From Trachythela sp. YZ-2020 (Eukaryota; Cnidaria; Anthozoa; Malacalcyonacea; Clavulariidae), in the NCBI GenBank assembly GCA_016169945.1, contig JADLSH010000293.1, forward strand, positions 1,860,001 to 1,924,000: a DNA stretch of 64,000 nucleotides, given 5' to 3'. Positions 46,963 to 56,749 of this stretch are shown here, in pieces (positions within the stretch are counted from its first letter, which is position 1; the number at the start of each line of letters is the position of its first letter). The notes below the pieces were generated by a model. That model was given only the letters and a program-made list of their open reading frames with translations. It did no database searches and was not told the origin of the DNA. The position numbers and the translations under genes were made by a program.

Positions 46963-47087
46963 TCGTAATTGTAGTCGTAGTCGTAGTCATGCACTATAGT
47001 CATAGTTATGGACTATAATCATGGACTATAATCATGGACCATAGTCATAGTCATAGTCATGGACTATAGTTATAGTCATGGACTATA
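46963..47087 (+). repeat. TAGTCG/TAGTCATGGAC simple repeat
   Basis: Starts as GTAGTCGTAGTCGTAGTC and changes into ATAGTCATGGACTATAATCATGG-type units with dyad symmetry. It mirrors the tract that precedes the LINE at 42.41 kb. Confidence 0.8.
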
Positions 47088-47169
47088 TGTAGTGTCACTG
47101 GTATTTATATATATAATCACCCTTGTTTCAAGTCATTTTACTGTAATTTTAAAGAGTAAGCTTGTCCTA

Positions 47170-47440
47170 TGAGTGCGACGTTTGCGGTAAATATTTTGTA
47201 AATGCCAAAGGACTTCGTCGAATATGTGCGGCGACAGTCCTATCATCAACCACCCCATGTAAATGTATTGTATAACACCGAGCAGCGAATGCGAGAGATC
47301 GTTGAACCACCAGAGCTTACCGCGGTTGAGAAAAGCAACCTATTTTCTGACCAACTAAATCGATTTCTAACTTTTAAAAATCAGATAGATTTTTCAGTCC
47401 ACTGTCCTCCAATTGTTGAAACCCGCAGAAATTGTTGAAC
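47170..47440 (+). pseudogene. Zinc-finger-like coding relic of unknown origin
   Basis: One frame reads SYECDVCGKYFVNAKGLRR (about 47167-47225), the first half of a C2H2-type finger, before the histidines would be due. After a frame change a 78-codon segment follows (47202-47438: HVNVLYNTEQRMREIVEPPE, LFSDQLNRFLTFKNQIDFSV). The combination looks like the N-terminal part of a transposon-encoded protein, since a C2H2 finger and a helical DQL-x-x-F-L-x-F segment of this kind would suit a mobile-element protein, but I cannot name the family. No promoter or splice site is evident. Confidence 0.4.
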
Positions 47441-47589
47441 CACGAAAAGACAAAGAACGACCCAAACTGAAACACAGCATTTTCCTCAATTGAGTACAAT
47501 TTTTCCACAATGGATTTCCGTTACGTTATTGCATACTAATGGTGTTGAGAAGCCTCTTTTATGTTAATGATGATGCGCCACCCCATGCT

Positions 47590-48790
47590 AGATAGATGAT
47601 AGATAGTTTATTTACTAAACATTTCAGCCAAAGGCTGAATCAAGTGAAGTTTACAATTAATTAAAATACAAAATTAGAGTACATAAATATAATCTAAATA
47701 TGAATTAGCCAATAAAACAAGGTATGTACGACTTAGATTGGTTATTTACAAGTTAAAAACGTTAAAATTATGCTTTCAATGCATTAGATATAATAAAACT
47801 GTTCTTAAAACGGTCCGTACTAACTTTAGGCAGTGCAAATTTAGATCTATTTCTTAAGTTTACCGACATACTATTAACAGCAGGCAATAGTTTATGCAGT
47901 TTATGGGTGTCATCATTCGAAATTTGTTGAAAAAGTTTATCAGTGATCTGTTGGCGTCGTTGAACTAGAGGGATCAATCCTGCAGTTGAAATTGCTTCAT
48001 CATATGATTTAGAAGGATAGATTATGTGCATAGCTCTCCTTTGAATTCTTTCGAGAACCTTCCATAGATATATGGGAAGGCTGTCATGAAACACAGGACA
48101 AGCATACTCGACCAGTAATCTTATACAAGATTTATACAACTGGACTAACTCCACGCAACCTACATTCGAGCGCTATAATTGAGTTAAGAAATATATTCTT
48201 TTAGGTGCTTTTTTTTCAATTTCCTCGACATCATAGTTCCATTTTAAATTGTCTGAAACATTCATACCCAAGATTTTAACATGTTTGACAATATCAAGTG
48301 GAGTGTTATTTAAGATTATTGGGTCAAGATCCTTAATAGATTTTGCAAAGCATATTCTTAGTTCTTTACAATTAGATTCGTTGAGCTCAAACTTGTCCCT
48401 TTTAGATTGATTGGCAAATTCGTCTACGGTTGTTTGAATATGACTGGCCTCATCTCTGTGAATAATTTCCGAGATAGTCGAATCATCTACAAATTTCCAC
48501 AAATTACCGGGAACATTAAGATCATTAATCATCGCAATGAATAGCCATGGACCCAGTTTAGTCCCTTGCGGGACTCCAGAAGAAACAGACCCCCACTCCG
48601 AGTAGCATTCTTGACCAAGTTTAACTCTTTGTTTACGATCTAATAAAAAATCAATTATCCAGTTTACGATGTTATTTGGAATTTCATACGACAGAAGCTT
48701 TTGGACCAAGATATAATGATCAATAAGATCAAATGCCTTTTTAAAAGCAAACAAAACGATTCTTGCAGTCGCACCATTTCCAGACCAGTC
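47590..48790 (-). pseudogene. 5'-truncated LINE, reverse transcriptase half
   Basis: On the minus strand 48790-48173 encodes RT motif A as VLFAFKKAFDLIDH, where the usual catalytic aspartate before FKKAFD is alanine, followed by VNWIIDFLLDRKQRVKLG, SGVPQGTKLGPWLF and WKFVDDSTISEI (motif C intact). After a single in-frame stop near 48172 the C-terminal part continues in the same frame (LVQLYKSCIRLLVEYACPVF, LERIQRRAMHIIYP, NRSKFALPKVSTDRFKNSF) to 47768. The 3' UTR has TTCAGCCTTTGGCTGAAATG and a short TAGATGATAGATAG tail at 47590-47612. The 5' end is cut in mid-RT. Well preserved but inactive by truncation, stop and altered motif A. Confidence 0.88.
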
Positions 48791-48819
48791 CATGGCAACC
48801 CCAGCGCCGCCCCACAAAA

Positions 48820-49985
48820 CAGGATCGGACGGTACCTATATTACTACTTGTAGCAGCCTTGTTTGCATTTGAAAAAAATGATGACATTCTTTATTTCTAG
48901 CCAGTAAGATATAGTCAATAAATTAAGCCTTTTGAGGCGCACGGGATAAAAAAACTCGTAATCTGGCAGTTTAAATTTTGTTGCAGGTTTTTGAACACCC
49001 TCCAGGATCATAAAATCACGTGAAGAAACTTGAGGTGCCAAGATCTCACCGACATAAATTCAATTTCTATACTCAACAAAGGCTCAGAAATATATCGAAT
49101 GATCTATTTCTTTTAAATTCTAGCCTTTTTTCAAACAAAACAAGTAAAAACAGATTGTTTTCTTGAAAATCCAACGTTAAAATTGTTACCATTTTTATGT
49201 TCTCGTCTTTTCGTCAATTAACAGTGTTCTACGCTACGCGTTAACTTGTGTATCTTACACAACATAATACAGATAAATAGATACGATAAATTGACAGTCC
49301 GAAGAAAGTAATTTTGAAAGGTTCCTAAAACAAGATTAGTAAAATATTCTAGTGTTTCAATATTAAAAAATGCAATGAGGAATAGTGTTATTACACACAT
49401 TAACCTAAAGAATAACGCTTTAAAATCGTCACTGATGTGCAACAGGTTTAAAACTCTAAATTGTAGCGGATTATTTTTCACGTGCATGTATATATTTGTT
49501 TCCCTGAGCATTGCTGAAAACAATCATCAATAATCATTAATCCTCAATAAATAAAAACGGTAAGAACATCTTCTAACATTTAAGCAACACTACAGCAGAT
49601 TTGTGGTGGCCACATCAATACGCCCGCGATTGGATTCAATTATGGAATAGCAGATTCACTATACAGTCTAAGATTTTAGAAATTTGATTAGTGAAATGAT
49701 AGCCTATCCTGACTTGGTTTTCAAAAGTTAGGATACATGATGAGATGCTATTATTCGTGACGTGATGGCGGGGGACATGTCGAGCATAGCTCTTCGCACA
49801 GCTCTTCACATAGCTGCCATCGTCCTCCAAATGATCGGGATTTTATTTCGATTTTTGAATTAGTGATGTCGCAGCCAATGATGCTAAGCAACCTGCTGTC
49901 GTGTTTATTTATCCTAAAATGGCTTTTCAGAAAAAATTACATGGATAAAAGAGATAAAAAATATATGTTCTAAAATTTAAATTAT
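48820..49985. other. Spacer without recognised features
   Basis: Open frames occur but no recognisable domain, paired repeat or RNA gene is present. Confidence 0.4.
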
Positions 49986-49995
49986 ATTGATATAT

Positions 49996-51222
49996 TTACA
50001 AATATGAAAATAAGTTAAGAACTATGTTAATTTGTCCACTCGTCATGCCACAATTTCTTACTCTCTTCTTTAAAATTTGGATACTACATATGTCCTTGAT
50101 ATAATCAGGTAAACTGTCCACAATTAACAATTTAGTCGCCCTATATAAATAAGAACGCTGCTCCACAGCAGTCCTATAAAACAGGACATCCACTTGACTT
50201 TCTGTCTAGTATCACGATCATGTGTTTCTAATCGCCATTGATATTGCTTAGCAAGGTATGGCGGCCCTTTCAGACACTTAAATATCATAACATCAGCTCT
50301 ATAGCGTAGCATCCCTAGGTGAACATACCGGCGTAGTTCCTTTTCAAAAAAGATAGACGGAAGTCTTGTACCTGCTCGACCATTTGTGGGATCCCGAACA
50401 AAAGAAGCTTAGTTTTGTCAGGATTGACAAGTAGACTATTTGAGCAGCACCACGCAGTGATTCTCATGTCGTCTGTAAGTTGAACCTGAGCAACCTCTAT
50501 GTTTAAGTTTTTATTTGAAAACGACAGATAAACCTTCGAATCGTCAACACAAGATTTCAAAGGGAACACGCTAGGAATAGTTGGGAGATCGTTTATATAG
50601 ATATTAAATAATGTTCGACAAAATATAGAACTTTGGGGTACACCATGTATCGCCATACGAGCTTCTGATAGTTTATAACCAATCCGCACTGACTGAGTTC
50701 TTTCTGACAAGTAGCTTTTAAACCAAGCGATTGCTTGTTTAGACACACTTAGTAAACGAAGTTCCTTAAGTACAGTAACAGGTCATGTTACTGATCATGT
50801 TTCGTTAGGAGATATTTCCCTACTTTCATTCGCCGAGTTTTCTATTTGCCGCTTAATCTCATCTATCTCCTGATCTGAGAGCCAACCATTAGTTCTAATT
50901 GCTCGAGCTTGTCCAGCTAGTTTCTGCTCTGTTATTTCGAACACACCAATGTCTTGCCATATATTAAGCATTCTCTTTCTATATAAACGTTTAAGGGGTT
51001 CCTTTGTAAGTAACACTTCATTATAAACTTATTCAACTCTTTCGTCGATATTGTTCTTCCTTGGTTAGCAGTAGCATGATGACAACCTGGGGCTGGCTGC
51101 TGTCCCCCAGCACCTCTGCCAAACATGGTATCTTCGTCAATGTTGGATCCGGTCCCATTTACGCTATTTTCTTCATTATCCATAGTAGACATTTTTTCAT
51201 CACATTGTGAGAAGGTGATCAA
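49996..51222 (-). pseudogene. LINE with N-terminal helical module and partial RT
   Basis: Minus strand. 51222-50795 encodes, across one frameshift, an N-terminal region: [40 protein letters not shown], then [40 protein letters not shown] and [13 protein letters not shown] have seen this [14 protein letters not shown] module in front of reverse transcriptases in other invertebrate LINE-like genes (memory, not checked). 50746-50315 encodes RT: WFKSYLSERTQSVRIG, HGVPQSSIFCRTLFNIYIND and the catalytic SCVDDSKVYLSF, then LLVNPDKTKLLLFG. 50312-49996 gives the C-terminus (MLRYRADVMIFKCLKGPPYL, ATKLLIVDSLPDYIKDICSI). Everything between the N-terminal module and RT motif A is missing, so the copy has an internal deletion. 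Confidence 0.78.
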
Positions 51223-51516
51223 AATTTCGTCACATTCTTACCGTTCGATCTGTTTGACTTGGGTGGCTGTACTTGGACCCGAAGCGTTCGTCAACATAGC
51301 TCTTGGGGTCATCGGATTGGTGTGATACACTTCTCTTGGTTTTTGAGGGGTATGTCTCCAGTTCGACTTTCAGCGGCGACACACATTTTCATTCTTTCTA
51401 TTTATGTTTTCTCCCTTTATCCCGATCGGGTTGTATTTTTTTCTCAATTATATTTTTGCTTTTAGAGGAATTCTGCTTTCAGTGTTAACTCAGATACTCT
51501 AGTTCATTAGATAGTC

Positions 51517-51520
<4 letters not shown>
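51223..51520. other. Spacer without recognised features
   Basis: About 300 bases with short open frames in several frames and nothing recognisable. Confidence 0.4.

Positions 51521-51521
<1 letters not shown>

Positions 51522-51552
<31 letters not shown>
51522..51552 (+). repeat. (TA)n microsatellite
   Basis: About 15 TA repeats immediately next to the foldback at 51549-51703. Confidence 0.9.
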
Positions 51553-51554
<2 letters not shown>

Positions 51555-51572
51555 TTTTCGCTTACCTCAAAA

Positions 51573-51618
51573 CTTGTCTGCAACAGGCTGTTTCATCTGT
51601 AAAAGAATCATCAGGCAG
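51573..51618 (-). ncRNA. Hammerhead-ribozyme-like core, minus strand
   Basis: Reading the minus strand from 51618: CTGC (stem I 5' strand), CTGATGA (51614-51608), TTCTTTTACAGAT (stem II, TCT with AGA, loop TTTAC), GAAA (51594-51591), then ACA-GCC-TGT (minimal stem III), T as the base before the cleavage point, and GCAG (stem I 3' strand, pairing with CTGC). All conserved core bases of the type I hammerhead (CUGANGA, GAAA, a UH site) are present. Penelope-like elements are known to carry such motifs in their terminal repeats. Stem I is short here because the 5' part of the repeat is replaced by the foldback. Confidence 0.65.
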
Positions 51619-51621
51619 AAA

Positions 51622-51679
51622 CTGCCTGATGATTCTTTTACAGATTCTTTTACAGATGAAACAGCCTGTTGCAGACAAG
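51622..51679 (+). ncRNA. Hammerhead-ribozyme-like core, plus strand copy
   Basis: CTGC, CTGATGA (51626-51632), a stem II region enlarged by a duplicated AGATTCTTTTAC, GAAA (51658-51661), ACA-GCC-TGT, T, GCAG. It is the mirror copy of the motif at 51573-51618. The insertion in stem II makes it less likely to fold properly. Confidence 0.5.
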
Positions 51680-51770
51680 TTTTGAGGTAAGCGAAAATCT
51701 ATAATTTGCTCTAACTATATGTTGTCGAGCACTCTTTGCGTTTCGTAGACCTAAACCTACACGTATATAT

Positions 51771-51803
51771 ATCTGCAAAATAATCATCAGGCAGTTTACA
51801 AGT
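51771..51803 (-). ncRNA. Partial hammerhead 5' half just after the Penelope stop codon
   Basis: Minus strand ACTTGTAAACTGC, CTGATGA (51790-51784), TTATTTTGCAGAT, after which the GAAA half is lost and the sequence becomes ATATATACG. The CTTGT-AAA-CTGC segment would pair with the GCAG-ACAAG of the other copies, giving a longer stem I with an internal AAA bulge, the form natural type I hammerheads take. It begins about 20 bases beyond the RT stop codon. Confidence 0.55.
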
Positions 51804-51821
51804 ATCGAAAGAAATGACCGC

Positions 51822-53901
51822 TTATATGCTTCCTGCCGGAGCGTGAGAGTGTGTGTGGGAGACAATGTGTGCATGCATGGCTTTGCTTGCGTTGTTTACG
51901 CGAAATTTGTTACGATGACGACATCGTGAAATTATTTCAGCTCTTTTGTTGAGTAAACAATCCTTGTTTTTTTCTTTCAAAATACAAAATTTTTCTTCTA
52001 AACATAAATTGCATCGTTTTGATCCTCCCGTATACGAAATAGAATGTTTTAAAATTTGCCAATTAATACCGAAATCCTTGTTGTTTTCTTTCAATGTCCA
52101 AATATATTTCGAACGTTCCGTGTCATTTGCATGCTTTTTATGCTGAAAAGATTTAGCGTGGTTGGCCAATCGCTCTTTGAATGTGGTTGCAGTCATGCCA
52201 ATGTAATTTTTGATCGTGTTTGTGTTGCTTACTGTGACTGTTGCTTTGTATACTATGTCCCTAGTCATGCATTGTTTTTGAAGCGGGCAAATGTTGTATT
52301 CTCTACAACTGCAATTGGTAGTGTCCCTCTCCTGTGGCTTGTTATTTCTAGATATGCGTGCATTGTGTTTAGTGATTACTGACTTAATATTGTTCATGCA
52401 GCTATAACTTACTTTAACTGTATTTCTGTTAAAAATTTTAGGTAGCTTGTGGTGCGGTGGAAAATGTTTGTCAATTAGACTAAGGAAATTACGTCCTATG
52501 TTTGTGCTAACACTCTTGCTAAATGGTGGGTTGAACCAAATGATGTTGCGTTGTCTATTCCTGCGTTGTTTTTGCGGTGTGTGCTGAGTGTAGCTAAGTT
52601 CATGATTAAAGTTGCTATGCCTAAGTGTGTTCTGATATATGGGTGCAGATTCCTGAAAAGTTTGCTCATCTGATGAAAGAAGTGCGATGCGCTTGTTAAT
52701 TGATGCAGGTAGTTGCCTTGTGATGCTCGGTGGGTGATTAGAGTGCATATTTATGTATAGTGGACCGTCATTGGGCTTCCTATAGGGCCTATATTTTCCA
52801 TTGTTAAGGTTGAAAGTTACATCTAAAAAGTTTACTATACGTAAATTTGATTCGGCGGTAATTTTTAGGTCAAACTGCTCGAAAATTTTGTGGAGGTCTT
52901 TTCTTGTTTTGTCTGCTAAACTTGCTGATTTACTTTTTATAATAGCCAAGCCGTCATCTCTATATAGGCCGATGCTTTCTTTGCCAAATTTTTTACTCTG
53001 GTGGTTTAAAATGAAAAGGCCTACTAACTCGCAAATTTCCGCGCCGTCGAAACTGCCCATGGTAACGTCAAACAAACTCTCGCTATCTTTTTTTATCCAT
53101 GAAATTCCGGTATTGAAAAGGAGAGATTTTCTAGCGTGTTTTATTATTGAAATATCGTTTTCAGGTATAGTAGCCAAATTTGAGGCCCAACATAAAGCTT
53201 GGTCCAATAGTTTTTCAGAAATGGATGGATAGAAATCGACAATGTCAAACGAAATAAAACTGTGTCTGTCCTTATTAATTTTGTCCAAAATAATTTTGCT
53301 TATCTTTCCGGATTCGCTTTTAGCGGGGTTAATTAATCGACATTTTGGATTGTTTTCGAAATTTTCTTTGTGATCTTAGATATAAATGCTTCGCGTTTTT
53401 TCATTTTTTCAATTCTGTCGCCGATTCCTAAATTGTTCGAAATGTTTTTTAGTTCTGAATCAATTTCATCTATAGAGTCCTCGGATCCATGCTTATATGT
53501 TTTTGTGATGTTGTCATTTAATAGCTTGTTGTATGTGTCGAGCGAGGTTTCATAAATATTCCTAGTTTTGTCGGCAAAAATGAAAATGTTGGGAGACGAA
53601 TTAATTTTCTTTAGATCGTTAGTCAAAGATTTCTGAAATTGGTTCCTATATGGACGAAATTGTAAATTTTCGATCAATTTTATAAGGTCGTCTTCGAAAG
53701 GTTTATTTCCGGAATTGAAGGAGGTGTTTTGTTGGACGCAAGGCCGAAATGGTTGTTTTCGTTTTCACATTTTTTGTTTTTAAGAAAGAAATTAGCTTTC
53801 CATCTCATGCGTTTTATTACACTTTCCACTTTTTCAATCAAATTTTTCAAATAAGCGTCCTGTGATGGTATAGGCGTGCGTAGGACGTACGATACCCACA
53901 T
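51822..53901 (-). pseudogene. Penelope-like retroelement: RT plus GIY-YIG endonuclease
   Basis: Minus strand, three segments. 53901-53680: N-terminus (VSYVLRTPIPSQDAYLKN, VIKRMRWKANFF, FGLASNKTPP). 53677-53380: LIENLQFRPYRNQFQKSL, NIFIFADKTRNIYE, YNKLLNDNITKTYK. From about 53380 to 51822 one frame: NNPKCRLINPAKSE-type RT block, motif A (SFISFDIVDFYPSI), VTMGSFDGAEICELVGL, motif C (YRDDGLAI), a cysteine cluster (CSCREYNICPLQKQC), then GIY-YIG (VYKATV, YIGMTATTFKERLANHAKSF) and CNLCLEEKFCIL. RT and C-terminal endonuclease in one protein define the group. Two single-base frameshifts (about 53690 and 53380) and a loss of some residues before motif A break it. The last 1.5 kb are uninterrupted. 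Role: copies itself by target-primed reverse transcription. Confidence 0.88.
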
Positions 53902-53939
53902 TTTGACAACTTTTAACTTGATACTCTTAACGCTACACT

Positions 53940-54945
53940 CTGTTGTAAATAGCTGAAGGATTGAGTAAACTCTCTCCGGGCTTACTCCCGGTTAGCTTGG
54001 GGATGAAGAATAATACTGTCTATTATTATTCCAACATCTTTAAACAAATCCTGTTTGTTATTGACGAGTAATTACCCCGTTGACTTGGGTTGATACTTTA
54101 TAATCTTTGCTGAAAATCTACAAAGGGTAGAGCAAAATCTTCACAAGCATTCCTGTGTAATAAAGAAAACAAAAAGGAAAGAACTGTGTATATAATTTGA
54201 ATGTCATGAAAGATGATCAATTTGTATAATGAGAAAATTATAGTACAGTTTCTCATTTATATTAATATCTCGTTTCATGTTGACATATATTTGTGTGCCC
54301 TGTCTGTATTGCCTCATATTTAGTTCGGTCATTTGAAATAGATGTTCTGTATATAGGAATTGTTGGATTCAAACTCAATGATCATAACTGATTTCAGATC
54401 GATCTTATCCAAGATGTTCTTGGCGTCTTGGTTGCATTATATATATATATAATTAAACCAAGCAAGGTTGTGCATGTCAGACGAGTGAGTTTGAAAACGA
54501 AGTTTACGATCCTGGAACGTCCGGTTAGAAAAATTGTGTTCCTGGAGTCTGAAGATTTGGAGGAGGATAAAGCATAATCTGACACTCAAAATTAACTAGA
54601 AACTTGGTCTGAATACTAGAATTCAGTTGACCTTAATTTAGTTTAATTCAAGTAAATATTTCTCGTTTGTATCTTTAAATATATTGTAAATGCAATGCAT
54701 TTAGGCTCGAATGTAGGATTCAAACTCAATTATCATAATTGATCTTATGTAGGATTAAAATTATTTATCATAATTAGTTTTTTCATATATACTCGTACAT
54801 AAAAGGCTTCGAAAATTTGTGGGTAAAACTATATCCTGAGATTAACATCGTAGTCTATTGAACGATTTTCTACACTCTACACGAAACGAACGATAAATTC
54901 AATATCGATCGCCCATTTGGGGAAATATCTGTAAGTTGGATTTAT
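53940..54945. other. Spacer with a short direct repeat
   Basis: GGATTCAAACTCAATGATCAT (about 54365) recurs as GGATTCAAACTCAATTATCAT (about 54717), each followed by a GATCTTAT stretch, with a third partial unit near 54750. No gene recognised. Confidence 0.5.
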
Positions 54946-55936
54946 CCCTGAGCCAGCGAGAAGCGCCGTGCGAGGGTACTAATTCAGCTCGGATATTTAC
55001 ACCCGGGTATGTGACAACATGGCGAAATTCAAATTCGTGCGCCATTATGTCATGGACCCTACGTCATGGACTTTATGCGCATGCGCGAATTTAGGCCGAG
55101 AGAAAACTGGTAACAGGCAACCTCATGATTGGCTAAGACAAATAATTTGTTTTTCAATGATACGTCAGAAACTTAACTGCCATTTTGCAAACTTTTTTCA
55201 AAAACACTTTTGTACATTGTTTTGTACTCAGGAGTCGGGATATAATACAGACAAATGAAGTCTTCAACACAAGATAAAATTATTTTTTAGAGGACTTTCA
55301 CTTGTTAAAGGAAAAGCAGTCAAAAGACGAAAAAATAAGAAGATTTTCGAGTTTTAAAGCGTTTTAAACAGGTAAGTGTCCATTTTGTATACTTGCTTTT
55401 GCAGATTGTCATGCAGTATAGTTTGTGAATTTGAAAGTGCATAGGTTATCCTGTGTGGTGAATACAACATTGATTAATCCAAAAAGTATTTTAATATTAA
55501 TTCAATACGTTTTAGAATAAGAAACAACATATTAAACCTCAAAAACGTTATTTTAAAAACAAGTGCAAATACGAAGTATAAAAAAAATGTTCAAAAAACA
55601 GTTGAAGTTTTACGAAAATTTCGATACGTTTTCTGAGACGTACGTCGATCTATTCGTCTAAGGCTGAATTTTACAGTAAATCAAAGCTAAAAGATTACAT
55701 AATAACATACCTACTTATACAGTTGGCTAATTGATGGTTTTATAGTTAAAATTAAAAATCTTATCATATTTTACTATTTTGTACAAACTTACAAAAGAAA
55801 TATACAGTGTTGTTGTGTTGACTGTGTTGCGTGTTACCATGGTTAAAGTGATCGGCTCAGTACTTCATGTACAATAACTTTGGGAAGTAAATTGTTTGGT
55901 GCGAATGGGCGAGGGGATTCTGCATGCATGTATTTC
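54946..55936 (-). repeat. Giant inverted repeat, left arm (dispersed family copy A)
   Basis: Runs from GAAGCGCCGTGCGAGGGTAC and CTCGGATATTTACACCCGGG to GGCGAGGGGATTCTGCATGC. Nearly every block is found reversed at 56750-58070 and in copy C at 16.6-17.3 kb. It contains TGCGCATGCGCG (55076-55087, an NRF1-type palindrome), an inverted CCAAT box (GATTGGCT, 55127-55134), a YY1-like GCCATTTTG (about 55180) and a consensus 5' splice site CAG|GTAAGT (55369-55377), in the order expected for a promoter and first exon read on the plus strand. No protein-coding domain is present. Confidence 0.8.
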
Positions 55937-56749
55937 AAGTTCTGATTATATTTTGTAGTTAACATTTATATAGGTAATTTATTAGTTGGTATTTACAGTT
56001 GAACCATATTAGATGTATCATCCCCGAGCAAACAGCGCTTAATCGCCGTTCCAGGCGTTAGGTCGGGGCGCGGGTACTAATTCTGCTTGGCTATATACAC
56101 CCGTGAGGAGGAGAGCTAGCCGATTTCAAATCCATCAATCATCGCGGGCGCGTGGCTATGGTTCACGGGCGAACCTTTCCCTAATCTTTTGCCAATATCG
56201 CGCGAGTTTTTATTGTCAGGAAGGGAATGAACGAGATTTTGGGACTTTAGGAAGAGCTGTGGGGCGAAGTTTATCGTTTTTACTTTATATAAAAGAATGA
56301 GAAGAGATAGATGAGTGAAAACGTAAGTTTTTTGTAATTGTTGATGTATTTTTTGGCATTTTGTCTCTAAAAACTGCTGCTTTATATACATATTCCCCAT
56401 TTAATTCCAGTTAAAGTATCCTATTTTATATGTTATCAAAAACCTATAAATTAAGGGGAAAGCGAAATAATTTTTACCAGAGAATTGTATATTTTCATAT
56501 AATTATTATATTATTATAATTGTATATTTTCATTATAATTTATAGTTCATATCCTTGTAAGATCTACGTAATTCAGCCTCCACGGCTGCAAGTAGTTTTC
56601 ATTAAAACATCTATCTATCTATCTGATTTCATTTCAAAAAGGAATTTATCGGTAAAATGCAGTTTTGTTTTATGAACATTTCGAAACGTTTTATTGAACG
56701 GATCGGACGGTTAAATTTTACATTAATATGAAGATTATAGAATACAGTA
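55937..56749. other. Spacer between the inverted arms
   Basis: Holds an extra, partial copy of the family end at about 56018-56110 (GCGCTTAATCGCCG, CGCGGGTACTAATTCTGC, CTATATACACCCG) and otherwise AT-rich sequence, with TCTATCTATCT near 56610. No gene recognised. Confidence 0.55.

Larger units (their letters stand above)
42483..46965 (+). mobile_element. Near full-length L2/CR1-like LINE
   Basis: About 4.5 kb in plus orientation: a 5' leader of about 90 bases, ORF1, ORF2 (endonuclease and RT, broken by frameshifts), and a 3' UTR ending TTGTAAAGCGCTTTGGAATA ... TAAGCGCTGTATAAATC, the hairpin-like tail typical of L2-clade elements, where the GCGC-bearing pair is recognised by the RT. The tail ends in an ATATAT stretch. 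Both sides are bordered by hexamer repeats. This is the most complete LINE in the window. Confidence 0.88.
51549..51703. repeat. Large foldback downstream of the Penelope-like element
   Basis: Left arm 51549-51618 (TATAGATTTTCGCTTACCTC, AAAACTTGTCTGCAACAGGC, TGTTTCATCTGTAAAAG) pairs with right arm 51622-51703 across a three-base AAA loop. The arms match almost perfectly except that the right arm carries a duplicated AGATTCTTTTAC. Each arm holds a hammerhead-like core. The arrangement is what two terminal repeats of a Penelope-like element would give if joined head to head. Confidence 0.9.

Noticed and set aside
52801..53232. 143-codon plus-strand frame opposite the Penelope RT
   Set aside because: It is the antisense shadow of a well-supported RT frame.
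55019..55258. 79-codon open frame in the left arm of the giant repeat
   Set aside because: Not conserved as an open frame in the right arm or copy C; it overlaps the promoter-like motifs.
55369..55404. Mini-intron between GTAAGT and TTTTGCAG in the left arm
   Set aside because: Only about 33 bases, too short for an animal intron; the donor alone is kept as an observation.
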